A stretch of DNA of 64,000 nucleotides. It comes from Alphaproteobacteria bacterium. GTDB lineage: Bacteria; Pseudomonadota; Alphaproteobacteria; Caulobacterales; Hyphomonadaceae. Shown here in pieces: positions 1 to 7,568 of the stretch (the stretch's first letter is position 1; every line of letters starts with the position of its first letter). The position numbers and the translations under genes are program-made. The DNA is taken from positions 142,948 through 206,947 of the forward strand of contig JAHJYW010000014.1 in NCBI GenBank assembly GCA_018827375.1, in the 5' to 3' direction. The notes below the pieces were generated by a model. It did no database searches and was not told the DNA's origin. It was given only the letters and a program-made list of their open reading frames with translations.

Positions 1-181
1 CGGCTTTCGCAGCAGGCTTTGCGGCCGGTTTCTTCACAGCAGGCTTTGCAGCTGGCTTTTTCGCAGCTGGTTTAGCAGCAGTCTTGGTCGCAGCTTTTAC
101 AGCTGGCTTGGCGGCCGGCTTTTTTGCTGCTGGTTTTGCGGCCGGTTTTTTTGCGGCCGGTTTTTTCGTTGCAGTCGCCAT
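1..181 (-). CDS. Lysine/alanine/proline-rich histone H1-like protein (N-terminal part)
   Basis: This is the 5' part of a minus-strand gene that runs off the left edge. From the ATG at 181, preceded by a good AGGAGA ribosome site, the 60 visible codons read MATATKKPAAKK and then almost only K-P-A-A-K type units (KKPAAK, KPAVK, KTAAK). Such tails are typical of bacterial histone H1-like or AlgP-like proteins that bind DNA nonspecifically by charge. No globular domain is visible in this part, so one beyond the edge cannot be excluded. The repetitive DNA (many gcaggctttgcagc-like units) makes slippage and length variation likely. The repeat is seen directly; the DNA-binding role is inference. Confidence 0.7.
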   Translation of the reverse strand, partial: MATATKKPAAKKPAAKPAAKKPAAKPAVKAATKTAAKPAAKKPAAKPAVKKPAAKPAAKA

Positions 182-285
182 TTCCAATCTCCTGTAAGTG
201 GCGAGCCAATAATATTGTGATTCGCGGGAAATCAACTCTTGATTTTCACCTGACGCGCGAGCGGGAAGGGGACGTCCGTATACGT

Positions 286-1200
286 CTAATCGTCCCGAAG
301 GGCCCAAGCCTTCAATATATGATGCGCAATTGCCATCGGCGGTGGGGCATAAAGTTCAGAATGTTTGCCGGAAAGAATTTCGCGTGCTTCGGCGCGTGTG
401 ATCCATCGCGCTTCATCGAGCTCTGTTTTGTCCACCGTAATTTCGAAATTTTCCGCTTCGAGAATCAGCCCGACCATGAGCGAAGATGCGAAGGGCCAGG
501 GCTGGCACGCGACATATTCCGCGCTCGCTGGATCACATTTTATACCGGCCTCTTCGAACAGTTCGCGCGCGGCGGCCTGTTCGATGGTTTCGCCCGGTTC
601 GCAAAAACCGGCGAGGCACGACATGAAACCGGCCGGCCACATTGCCTGACGTCCGATCAGGCACTTCCCGTCCTTCACCGCCAGCATTATGGCGACCGGG
701 TCCGTGCGCGGAAAGTGCTCTGTGCCGCAGGCCTGGCACTGGCTCTTCCAGCCGGCGTCGACAATGCCGACTACACCGCCGCACTTGGCGCAAAAGCCGT
801 GGCTGGAATGCCAGGCGAACAGGCTGCGCGCGGTGGAGGCGAGGTTCGCTTCCATCTCGGCCATGGCGCCAACTGCCGCGCGGAAATCCATGAACTCGCC
901 GGTGCCGGCGATCAGTGAGGCGGCCACGTCATACCGCTCAGGCAGGTTCATGGCGAACACGGGCGCGCCGGTCTTGTCCTCACCCATGAACAGCACGGGC
1001 GATCCGGGTGATAATTTGCGCGCTTCCGGACCCATCCAGAACAGGCCGCGCTTCTCTACAAAGGGCTCGCCTGCCCGCATCATGAAGAACAGGGACCCGT
1101 CATCCTGCATGGCTTTTTCCAGCCAGGCTTCGTCAGTGCGCCTGTGCGCGGCGCGATCGAGGGGCTTTGCCGCCAGCGGCATATCATTGGAGTTTGTCAT
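286..1200 (-). CDS. nudC: NAD+ diphosphatase (NudC), zinc-containing Nudix hydrolase
   Basis: The protein would hydrolyse NAD(H) to NMN(H) and AMP; NudC also removes NAD caps from RNA 5' ends. The middle carries a four-cysteine zinc ribbon (CAKC ... CQAC). It is followed by a complete Nudix box, GFCEPGETIEQAAARELFEEAG, which supplies the catalytic glutamates, and by the NudC-specific signature QPWPFASS. At about 304 residues the length fits alphaproteobacterial NudC. I placed the start at MTNSND (1200), because the only in-frame start further upstream is a TTG; an ATG at 1182 is also possible, and no strong ribosome site decides it. The gene is divergent from typA. Confidence 0.93.
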   Translation of the reverse strand: MTNSNDMPLAAKPLDRAAHRRTDEAWLEKAMQDDGSLFFMMRAGEPFVEKRGLFWMGPEARKLSPGSPVLFMGEDKTGAPVFAMNLPERYDVAASLIAGTGEFMDFRAAVGAMAEMEANLASTARSLFAWHSSHGFCAKCGGVVGIVDAGWKSQCQACGTEHFPRTDPVAIMLAVKDGKCLIGRQAMWPAGFMSCLAGFCEPGETIEQAAARELFEEAGIKCDPASAEYVACQPWPFASSLMVGLILEAENFEITVDKTELDEARWITRAEAREILSGKHSELYAPPPMAIAHHILKAWALRDD

Positions 1201-1348
1201 GGAATGGGACACTACCGGTTTGCCAAGGGAAGGGAATTCCTTACCCGGCGTCGGCAATCCTGCCCATCCCCCATGGCCAAAAGCTCCATGTTCGGCTAGT
1301 GGGCGCGCCAGACACCTAATTCATCCTCCCGAAAGCCTTTATATTCCT

Positions 1349-3181
1349 ATGTCCCAGTCTATCGACAAAATGCGCAACATTGCGATCATCGCCCACGTTG
1401 ACCACGGCAAGACAACTCTGGTCGACGAGCTGCTGAAACAGTCCGGTACATATCGTGAAAACGAGAAAACCGTCGAACGCGCGATGGATTCAAACGATAT
1501 CGAGCGCGAGCGCGGCATCACGATCCTCGCCAAGACGACCTCGGTCGAATGGAATGGCTACCGTATCAACATCGTCGATACGCCCGGGCACGCCGATTTC
1601 GGCGGCGAGGTGGAACGTATCCTCCAGATGGTCGATGGTGCCATCGTGCTGGTTGACGCTTCGGAAGGCCCGATGCCGCAGACCAAGTTTGTTGTGTCCA
1701 AGGCCCTCAAAGTCGGCCTGCGCCCCATTGTGGCCGTCAACAAGATCGACAAGCCCGAGCGTCGCCCCGACGAAGTCATCAACGAAGTGTTCGATCTCTT
1801 CGCCAACCTCGATGCCACAGACGAGCAGCTTGACTTCCCAATCCTTTACGGGTCGGCCAAGCAGGGCTGGATGAACACCGAATACGAAAATCCGACCACC
1901 GACATGGATGCCTTGTTCCAGATGGTTGTCGATCACGTTCCGACGCCGAAAGTCGAGGAAGGCCCGTTCCGTCTTCTCGCCACGACGATCTCGTCCGACC
2001 CTTTCCTCGGCCGTATTCTGACCGGCCGCATCTCTTCCGGCACGATCAAGCCAAACCAATCGATCAAGGTCCTCGCGCGCGACGGTTCGCTCGTCGAGCA
2101 GGGCCGGGTATCCAAAGTGCTCGCCTTCCGTGGTCTTGAGCGCGTTCCGGTCGACGAAGGCATGGCAGGCGATATCGTCTCGCTCGCAGGCATGACTAAG
2201 GCCAACGTCGCCGACACGTTCTGCGACCCGTCGGTCAACACGCCGATCGAAGCCCAGCCAATCGACCCGCCAACCATATCGATGACGTTCCGCGTCAACG
2301 ACTCGCCTTACGCTGGCACCGAAGGCACCAAGGTCACGTCCCGCATCATCTGGGATCGCCTCGTGAAGGAAGCCGAAGGCAACGTCGCTCTCAAGGTTGA
2401 GCGCGCCACCGATGCTGAAGCATTCACCGTGTCAGGCCGGGGAGAACTCCAGCTCGCCGTGCTGATCGAAACCATGCGCCGCGAAGGCTTCGAACTCGGT
2501 GTCTCGCGTCCGCAGGTGGTGATGCAGGAAGGCGAGAACGGCGAGAAGCTTGAGCCGATCGAGGAAGTCATTATCGACGTCGATGACGATCATTCCGGTA
2601 TCATCGTGCAGAAACTCTCCGAGCGTAAAGCCGACATGCTCGACATGCGCCCTTCAGGCGTCGGTCGCACGCGCATGGTCTTCCACGCGCCGACCCGTGG
2701 CCTGATCGGCTACCAGGGCGAACTCATGTCCGACACGCGCGGCACGGCCATCATGAACCGCATCTTCCACGAATACGCGCCGCACAAGGGCCGTATTCAG
2801 GGGCGTCACACGGGCGTGCTGATTGCCATGGAGCAGGGCGAGGCAGTTGCCTTCGCACTCTGGAACCTCGAAGACCGTGGTCCAATGATCATTCATCCGG
2901 GCGCGAAAGTTTATGCCGGCATGATCATCGGCGAGCATACGCGCGACAACGACCTCGAAGTGAACGTGCTCAAGGGCAAGAAGCTCACCAACATGCGCGC
3001 CTCGGGCACGGATGAGGCTGTCCGCCTCACGCCGCCGCTCCAGATGACGCTTGAGAAGTCGCTCGCCTATATCGCCGACGACGAGCTGGTTGAGGTCACG
3101 CCGACCAATATCCGCTTGCGCAAGATCTATCTCGACCCGCATGAGCGCAAGCGTCACGCCAAGTCGAACCACGATTACTAG
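1349..3181 (+). CDS. typA: Ribosome-associated GTPase TypA/BipA
   Basis: A translational GTPase of the elongation-factor family that binds the 70S ribosome and is needed for growth at low temperature or under stress. The protein begins [23 protein letters not shown], containing the G1 P-loop (AHVDHGKT). It continues with the G3 motif [12 protein letters not shown] as G4, an EF-Tu-like domain 2, an EF-G-like domain V and the BipA-specific C-terminus. The start was chosen at the ATG at 1349, which gives 610 residues, the usual TypA length; the reading frame stays open upstream but that stretch is antisense to nudC and looks noncoding. A strong terminator follows directly. Confidence 0.97.
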   Translation: MSQSIDKMRNIAIIAHVDHGKTTLVDELLKQSGTYRENEKTVERAMDSNDIERERGITILAKTTSVEWNGYRINIVDTPGHADFGGEVERILQMVDGAIVLVDASEGPMPQTKFVVSKALKVGLRPIVAVNKIDKPERRPDEVINEVFDLFANLDATDEQLDFPILYGSAKQGWMNTEYENPTTDMDALFQMVVDHVPTPKVEEGPFRLLATTISSDPFLGRILTGRISSGTIKPNQSIKVLARDGSLVEQGRVSKVLAFRGLERVPVDEGMAGDIVSLAGMTKANVADTFCDPSVNTPIEAQPIDPPTISMTFRVNDSPYAGTEGTKVTSRIIWDRLVKEAEGNVALKVERATDAEAFTVSGRGELQLAVLIETMRREGFELGVSRPQVVMQEGENGEKLEPIEEVIIDVDDDHSGIIVQKLSERKADMLDMRPSGVGRTRMVFHAPTRGLIGYQGELMSDTRGTAIMNRIFHEYAPHKGRIQGRHTGVLIAMEQGEAVAFALWNLEDRGPMIIHPGAKVYAGMIIGEHTRDNDLEVNVLKGKKLTNMRASGTDEAVRLTPPLQMTLEKSLAYIADDELVEVTPTNIRLRKIYLDPHERKRHAKSNHDY

Positions 3182-3208
3182 GCGATACCCGATTCTGAAC
3201 TTGATCAA

Positions 3209-3237
3209 GGCCTCCCGGAATTCCGGGAGGCCTTTTT
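3209..3237 (+). terminator. Rho-independent terminator of typA
   Basis: A perfect 24-base palindrome (GGCCTCCCGGAA mirrored by TTCCGGGAGGCC) followed by five T residues, 28 bases after the typA stop. It also separates typA from the convergent Lrp-type gene. Confidence 0.88.
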
Positions 3238-3247
3238 CATATGCTCC

Positions 3248-3700
3248 TCAGGCGCGCTGGTCCTTGGGTGAGCCCATCACTATGTATGACGTGATCGAGC
3301 TGACCTGCGGCACGGTGCCGAGAACTTCCGTGTGGAAATGCTTGTAAGCCGCAAGGTCGGCCACCTCGACCCTCAGAAGGTATTCAACCGTGCCTGTAAC
3401 GTTATGGCACTCGCGCACTTCGGGTGCCCGCTGCATGGCCTTCTCGAAGGCCAGCTGATGCGCTTTCGTATGCTGCGACAGGCCGACGGTGATGTAGGCG
3501 AGGAAGCCGCCGCCGGTCGCACTCCTGTCGACGACTGCGCGGTATCCCTGGATCACGCCAGTGCGCTCCAGCTCCTGCACCCGGCGCAGACAGGCAGAAG
3601 GTGACAGACCGACCTTTTCAGACAGATCAAGATTGCTGATCCGGCCATTGGCCTGCAGCTCACGCAATATGTTGCGGTTCATAGTGTCTATATCGCTCAT
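3248..3700 (-). CDS. Lrp/AsnC-family transcriptional regulator
   Basis: An amino-acid-responsive regulator of about 150 residues. The N-terminal winged helix-turn-helix is clear (NGRISNLDLSEKVGLSPSACLRRVQELE), followed by an RAM/AsnC ligand-binding domain (TVEYLLRVEVADLAAYKHFHTEVL). I chose the start MSDIDTMNRN at 3700 rather than a longer frame, since the longer form would run through the putative operator repeats. It is divergent from a LysE/RhtB-type exporter, a common arrangement in which the Lrp protein controls the exporter in response to its substrate. That regulatory link is inference. Confidence 0.88.
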   Translation of the reverse strand: MSDIDTMNRNILRELQANGRISNLDLSEKVGLSPSACLRRVQELERTGVIQGYRAVVDRSATGGGFLAYITVGLSQHTKAHQLAFEKAMQRAPEVRECHNVTGTVEYLLRVEVADLAAYKHFHTEVLGTVPQVSSITSYIVMGSPKDQRA

Positions 3701-3702
3701 GG

Positions 3703-3751
3703 ATTGCGTGAATACCGTTATCACTTACCGATAAGCAAGCACATTGCGTGA
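3703..3751. promoter_or_regulatory. Direct repeats ATTGCGTGA between lrp-like gene and exporter
   Basis: The nine-base sequence ATTGCGTGA occurs at 3703-3711 and again at 3743-3751, a spacing of 40 bases, in the short region between the divergent regulator and exporter. The spacing is close to four helical turns, as expected for cooperative binding of an Lrp octamer. This is a candidate operator; the regulator-site link is inferred from position. Confidence 0.4.
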
Positions 3752-3776
3752 TCTATCGCATATTATTGCGTCCATC

Positions 3777-4400
3777 ATGCCCGTGGAACTCCTTCTTGCC
3801 CTTGCGGCCTTTGCCTTTGTCGCTTCGATCACACCGGGGCCGAACAATCTCATGCTCATGGCGTCCGGTACGAATTTCGGGCTTCGGCGCACGCTACCGC
3901 ACATGATCGGCGTCAATATCGGTTTTGTCCTGATGTTGCTGCTGGTGGGGTTGGGGCTTGCACAGGTCTTTGACGCATATCCTGTTAGCTACACGGTGCT
4001 GAAGACTGTCAGCGCGCTCTACCTGCTCTACCTCGCCTGGAAGATCGCAACAGCATCTCCGCCGCCCACAACATCGGGCGAGGCGCAGGCTGGCAAGCCC
4101 TTGACGTTCCTGCAGGCCGCGGCCTTCCAGTGGGTAAATCCCAAGGCCTGGGCCATGGTGCTGACCGGTATGAGCGCCTACACACTGCCCGAGCGCCCGC
4201 TCGTCAGCCTGGCCATCGTCACGATTGTCTTCGGCCTCGTAAACCTGCCCAGCATTTTCACATGGGCTGTCATGGGCACGCAGGTGCGCCGTTTCCTGAA
4301 CAAGCCGGCCCGGCTGCGCGCCTTCAACATAACGGCAGCGTTGCTGCTGGTCGCCACGATCTGGCCTATCATGACGAGCAGCGGACTTGGGGCGCACTAG
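3777..4400 (+). CDS. LysE/RhtB-family amino-acid exporter
   Basis: An inner-membrane protein of about 207 residues with five or six hydrophobic segments. It carries the family signature near the N-terminus (ITPGPNNLMLMASG, usually PGPN in LysE/RhtB proteins) and the mid-protein FQWVNPKAWAM motif. Members export amino acids or homoserine lactone-like compounds using the proton gradient. The ATG at 3777 is preferred because the hydrophobic N-terminus starts there (MPVELLLALAAF). The divergent Lrp-type regulator suggests that expression responds to an amino acid. The substrate cannot be read from the sequence. Confidence 0.88.
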   Translation: MPVELLLALAAFAFVASITPGPNNLMLMASGTNFGLRRTLPHMIGVNIGFVLMLLLVGLGLAQVFDAYPVSYTVLKTVSALYLLYLAWKIATASPPPTTSGEAQAGKPLTFLQAAAFQWVNPKAWAMVLTGMSAYTLPERPLVSLAIVTIVFGLVNLPSIFTWAVMGTQVRRFLNKPARLRAFNITAALLLVATIWPIMTSSGLGAH

Positions 4401-4481
4401 ACGCATATCGCGCTAGACCGGGAACCGGGGCGACTGAGCGGCGTTTAGTAACCAGTACAGACAGTCCTGAAGGTATCACCC

Positions 4482-4664
4482 ATGTCCTCTTTTGCGCTCT
4501 ATCTCATCGGCTTCATTATTTTGATCGCCGGCTTGGCCTATGGCGCATTTATGCTGGGGGTGGCGCTTCTCTGGATCGGTGTCTGTTCCGTTATCCTCAT
4601 TGGCCTCGGGATTATCACCGGGGTTGCAAAGACAAGGTCAAAAGATGAATCGCCAGCCGACTAA
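4482..4664 (+). CDS. Small hypothetical two-helix membrane protein
   Basis: Sixty residues with two hydrophobic segments (about residues 5-25 and 27-47) and a charged C-terminus ending KTRSKDESPAD. I do not recognise a family. Its 3' end overlaps the next small gene by 20 bases in another frame, so the two are probably co-transcribed and translationally coupled. Confidence 0.6.
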   Translation: MSSFALYLIGFIILIAGLAYGAFMLGVALLWIGVCSVILIGLGIITGVAKTRSKDESPAD

Positions 4665-4869
4665 ATCCCGCCCCAAACGCAAGCGCGGCGTCGACCTTCT
4701 GGCGCGCAACGGCGTCCAGCGCCTGTCTGCACGCATCGACCAGCGTCTTCAGACCATGACTGACGAGATCATGCAGGAAGCCGTCATGGGCCTCTTCACC
4801 GCTCTCGCCGCCCGGCAGCAGGAGCGGGCGCTAATTCCCGCCCGCACCCGCCGCAAGAATGGCCGCTGA
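4645..4869 (+). CDS. Small basic hypothetical protein
   Basis: Seventy-four residues starting MNRQPTKSRPKRKRG. It has a strongly basic N-terminus, an amphipathic middle (LQTMTDEIMQEAVMGLF) and a basic tail. The start at 4645 was chosen because it overlaps the upstream small membrane gene, follows AAAAG, and leaves out an unlikely tryptophan-rich extension. No family is recognised. It is followed directly by a terminator hairpin, which marks the end of this two-gene unit. Confidence 0.5.
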   Translation: MNRQPTKSRPKRKRGVDLLARNGVQRLSARIDQRLQTMTDEIMQEAVMGLFTALAARQQERALIPARTRRKNGR

Positions 4870-4872
4870 TCC

Positions 4873-4902
4873 AGCCGGGGACTATTCGTCCCCGGCTTTT
4901 TC
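4873..4902 (+). terminator. Rho-independent terminator
   Basis: AGCCGGGGAC and GTCCCCGGCT form a ten-base-pair stem around a five-base loop, followed by a T-rich run. It ends the small two-gene unit. Its right half overlaps the last codons of the convergent S9 peptidase gene. Confidence 0.8.
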
Positions 4903-6969
4903 TTTTGCCTCGTCCTTCTTTGCCGGATCGTATTTCGCGAACCAGCCCATGATATTATCCGTCTTGGCGATCAGACGGCTTGGGCGCGAAGCAATGTAGT
5001 GCGGCGAGCCCGGTACCCGCACATAGACCGTATCCACACCGCGCATCTTCAGCGCCGTATAGAACTGCTCTGCTTCCCAGGCGGGCGTGCGGTAATCCTC
5101 TTCACCCACCATGACCATCGTCGGTGTCACCACCTTGTCGACGAAACGGATCGGTGAGTGCTTCAGGAAGGCTTCCGGGTCAGACCATGGCTCTGCTCGT
5201 ATCCAGTGGCGCCGCACGACCTGCGCAATGTCCCCGGCCAGCGCCATCGTCATCCAGTTGATCACTGGCTTGACCGAGGCCGCCGCCACAAACCGGTCTG
5301 TCTGCGTCACGATCCATGCCGTCAGGATGCCGCCGCCTGACCCGCCCGTCACGAACAGACGCTCCGGGTCGGCATAATTGCGCGCCACCATCTCGTCGAC
5401 GACCGTCATCAGGTCATCATAGTCATGGCCCGGATAGGCCTGGTCGATCTCCAGCGCGAAATCCTCGCCATAGCCTGTCGACCCGCGTGGGTTCGACCAG
5501 ACCGTGACATAGCCTTCGGCCGCATAGCGCTGGATTTCGCTGGCGAAGTACGGCCCGTACATCGAGTAGGGTCCGCCGTGGATTTCCAGGATTAGCGGGA
5601 AGCTGCCATCGGCCTTGAAGTCCGGCGGCAGGGCGACCCATGCCTCGATCTCCTTGCCATCATGTTTCGAGCTGACTTTGACTTCTTCTATCTTCGCCAT
5701 GTCGAGATAGGGCAGAACGTCCGCATTGAGATCGGTCAATACTTTGGCGTCCTTGCCGTTCGCGCCGATAACGGCAATCTCGGACGGCTTGTCCGTGAAC
5801 CCGGCGGTATAGGCGATCACAGGCTTCTTTCCGCCGCTCAGCGAGAAGCTGCCCTCGGCATAGGGGCGCCCGATAGACGCGCCGCCAAGGCCTGTCACCA
5901 CCTGGCTCACGTTGCCCTTAAGGTCGATCTCGTAAACCGACAGCACGCCATGGTCTTCCGACATCACGAACAGGCTCTTGCCGTTCGGCGCCCACACAGT
6001 TTCACCAATGTCGCCGGCAAAGTCTGCCGCGAGGGGCCGCTGGTTCGAGCCGTCAGCATCCATCAGGTAGAGGTCAGCCTGCTGGAATGAGAGCGTCTTG
6101 TCGTCAAAGCCCCGATAGGCAATCGTCTTGCCGTCAGGCGACACAACAGGGGACATATCGGGGCCGTCGCGCTTGGTCAGCGGCTTGACCGACAGTTCAG
6201 ACAGCTCCACCGCGTAGATCTCGCTCTCGACAGGGTCGAGGTCGCGGTCGTCGGCGGTGTTGCCCGAAACGAGCAGCGTGTCATTGTCGAGCCATTCCGG
6301 GCTCTGCATGTCGGCGTCGCCGAACGTCACCTGACGCGGCGTGCCGCCATCGACCGGCAGCACGAACACCTGCGTTGCGCCGTCCTCCAGGTAACCTGCG
6401 CCATCGAAGCGGAATGTCAGCGTGTCGATCACCTTGACCCCGTCATTCCATGTCGCGCCTTCCGGCGGCGTTGGCGCCTTGGCGAAGCTGGGTGCTTCTC
6501 CCTTCACGAACATGCTGAACGCCACATGCTTCCCATCGGGTGACCACACGGCTTCGGATGGGCCTTCCAGGAACTGGGCGAGCGGGAAGCTGCGGCCCGT
6601 GTCGAGATAAAGCAGGCGTGCTTCCGGTTTGCCATCAGTCGCAGTCGCATAAATGAGGCGCGTGCCGTCCGGCGACCAGCGGGGCGACGACGCGCCCGTG
6701 CTACCGGCAAGAAGGGGCCGGTTCGCACCGCTCTCCAAATCGATGATCCAGATCTGGCCCGTGTCCTTGTCGGTCATCCGGTCCATCGAGTGGCGCACAT
6801 AGGCGATGCGCTTGCCATCAGGGGAGACCTGCGGATCCGAAGCATATTCCATATCGAACACACGGTCCGCCGTGAAGCGCCGGGAAGGGGCCTCATCCTC
6901 TTTTGCAACAGCGCTGCCTGCCGCCAGCATGACAGAGACGCCTGCCAGCATGATATGTCGGAATGTCAT
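4882..6969 (-). CDS. Exported S9-family peptidase (prolyl oligopeptidase/dipeptidyl aminopeptidase type)
   Basis: A serine peptidase of about 695 residues, likely periplasmic, that would cleave short peptides. It starts with a signal peptide (MTFRHIMLAGVSVMLAAGSAVA). Next comes a beta-propeller with recurring SPDGKRIAY, SPDGTRLIY and SPDGKTIAY blades. The C-terminal alpha/beta hydrolase domain has the nucleophile motif GGSGGG (Ser about 544), acid GEEDYRTP (Asp about 625) and His in SPHY (about 657), so the catalytic triad is complete. The ATG at 6969 was chosen over a longer frame because a GGGGGAAG ribosome site precedes it and the signal peptide begins there. Confidence 0.93.
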   Translation of the reverse strand: MTFRHIMLAGVSVMLAAGSAVAKEDEAPSRRFTADRVFDMEYASDPQVSPDGKRIAYVRHSMDRMTDKDTGQIWIIDLESGANRPLLAGSTGASSPRWSPDGTRLIYATATDGKPEARLLYLDTGRSFPLAQFLEGPSEAVWSPDGKHVAFSMFVKGEAPSFAKAPTPPEGATWNDGVKVIDTLTFRFDGAGYLEDGATQVFVLPVDGGTPRQVTFGDADMQSPEWLDNDTLLVSGNTADDRDLDPVESEIYAVELSELSVKPLTKRDGPDMSPVVSPDGKTIAYRGFDDKTLSFQQADLYLMDADGSNQRPLAADFAGDIGETVWAPNGKSLFVMSEDHGVLSVYEIDLKGNVSQVVTGLGGASIGRPYAEGSFSLSGGKKPVIAYTAGFTDKPSEIAVIGANGKDAKVLTDLNADVLPYLDMAKIEEVKVSSKHDGKEIEAWVALPPDFKADGSFPLILEIHGGPYSMYGPYFASEIQRYAAEGYVTVWSNPRGSTGYGEDFALEIDQAYPGHDYDDLMTVVDEMVARNYADPERLFVTGGSGGGILTAWIVTQTDRFVAAASVKPVINWMTMALAGDIAQVVRRHWIRAEPWSDPEAFLKHSPIRFVDKVVTPTMVMVGEEDYRTPAWEAEQFYTALKMRGVDTVYVRVPGSPHYIASRPSRLIAKTDNIMGWFAKYDPAKKDEAKEKAGDE

Positions 6970-7394
6970 CGCTTCCCCCTTCTGGTTTTTCGCGAGCGGC
7001 AGATCTACCAGCAGGTCTTGCCCCGGACAACTCGAAACCGGGCACGGCTTGCCTGTCGGCGGGGCCGCCTGCCTCACATCCTACTAGATGTTGTGTGAGG
7101 GTGGGGTGGCCGAAGCGGGCCAGCAGACGATTCCCGGGAATACGTGAAAGCGACTCATCCTCGCCCTTGCGATTCGCGTCGCCGCCGCGCATATAGCCCG
7201 GAGGAGGCAGGTGGCGGACGGGCCATTCGCCAATCGGGTCAGATCGGGAACGAAGCAGCCCCAACGAGTTCCGCCCGGGTCGTTCGCCTGTCTCCGCCTT
7301 TTTCCCGATTTTTGGATTGACCCCGCCAGTCGCCTGCGGCACGAAATAGCAGTGGCGCTGTTCCCCCTTTAGGAGCAGGTCATCCGGCCCGGCG

Positions 7395-7411
7395 TTAAGG
7401 TTTCATTAACC
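7395..7411 (+). promoter_or_regulatory. CtrA-like binding site upstream of nrdA
   Basis: TTAA-GGTTTCA-TTAACC matches the alphaproteobacterial CtrA consensus TTAA-N7-TTAAC exactly. CtrA is the master cell-cycle response regulator in this class. A further half site, GTTAACC, lies about 60 bases downstream. Control of nrdA by CtrA is inference. Confidence 0.55.
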
Positions 7412-7473
7412 CGAATTCCACGCCATTTTGACAGTTTTGAGAATTGTCCCGTTGACCGACCGTTAACCTTCCG

Positions 7474-7489
7474 ACACTATATGTAGTGT
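7474..7489 (+). promoter_or_regulatory. NrdR box upstream of nrdA
   Basis: ACACTATATGTAGTGT is a near-perfect palindrome matching the NrdR box (ACACWATATATWGTGT-like). NrdR represses ribonucleotide reductase genes in response to ATP/dATP. The same motif precedes nrdB in this window. Confidence 0.8.
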
Positions 7490-7533
7490 CAGGAGAGAAG
7501 TTGGGGGCCATATCTGGCTACCGGGGGCTTCAG

Positions 7534-7549
7534 TTCCTATATGTAACAA
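7534..7549 (+). promoter_or_regulatory. Second, degenerate NrdR-like box
   Basis: TTCCTATATGTAACAA shares the CTATATGTA core with the better box 60 bases upstream, about six helical turns away. NrdR boxes usually occur in pairs, though more often about three turns apart. Confidence 0.45.
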
Positions 7550-7568
7550 TGAAACTGGAGGGCTGCAC

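Larger units (their letters stand above)
6970..7568. other. 599-bp intergenic region with the nrdA control sites
   Basis: No convincing gene is visible between the peptidase and nrdA. The left half shows nothing I can name. The right half holds one CtrA-like site and two NrdR-like boxes, annotated separately, and ends with the ribosome site CTGGAGGGC just before the nrdA start. Confidence 0.6.

Noticed and set aside
689..1348. N-terminal extension of typA by 220 codons
   Set aside because: It runs antisense to nudC, and TypA with the ATG at 1349 already has the normal length.
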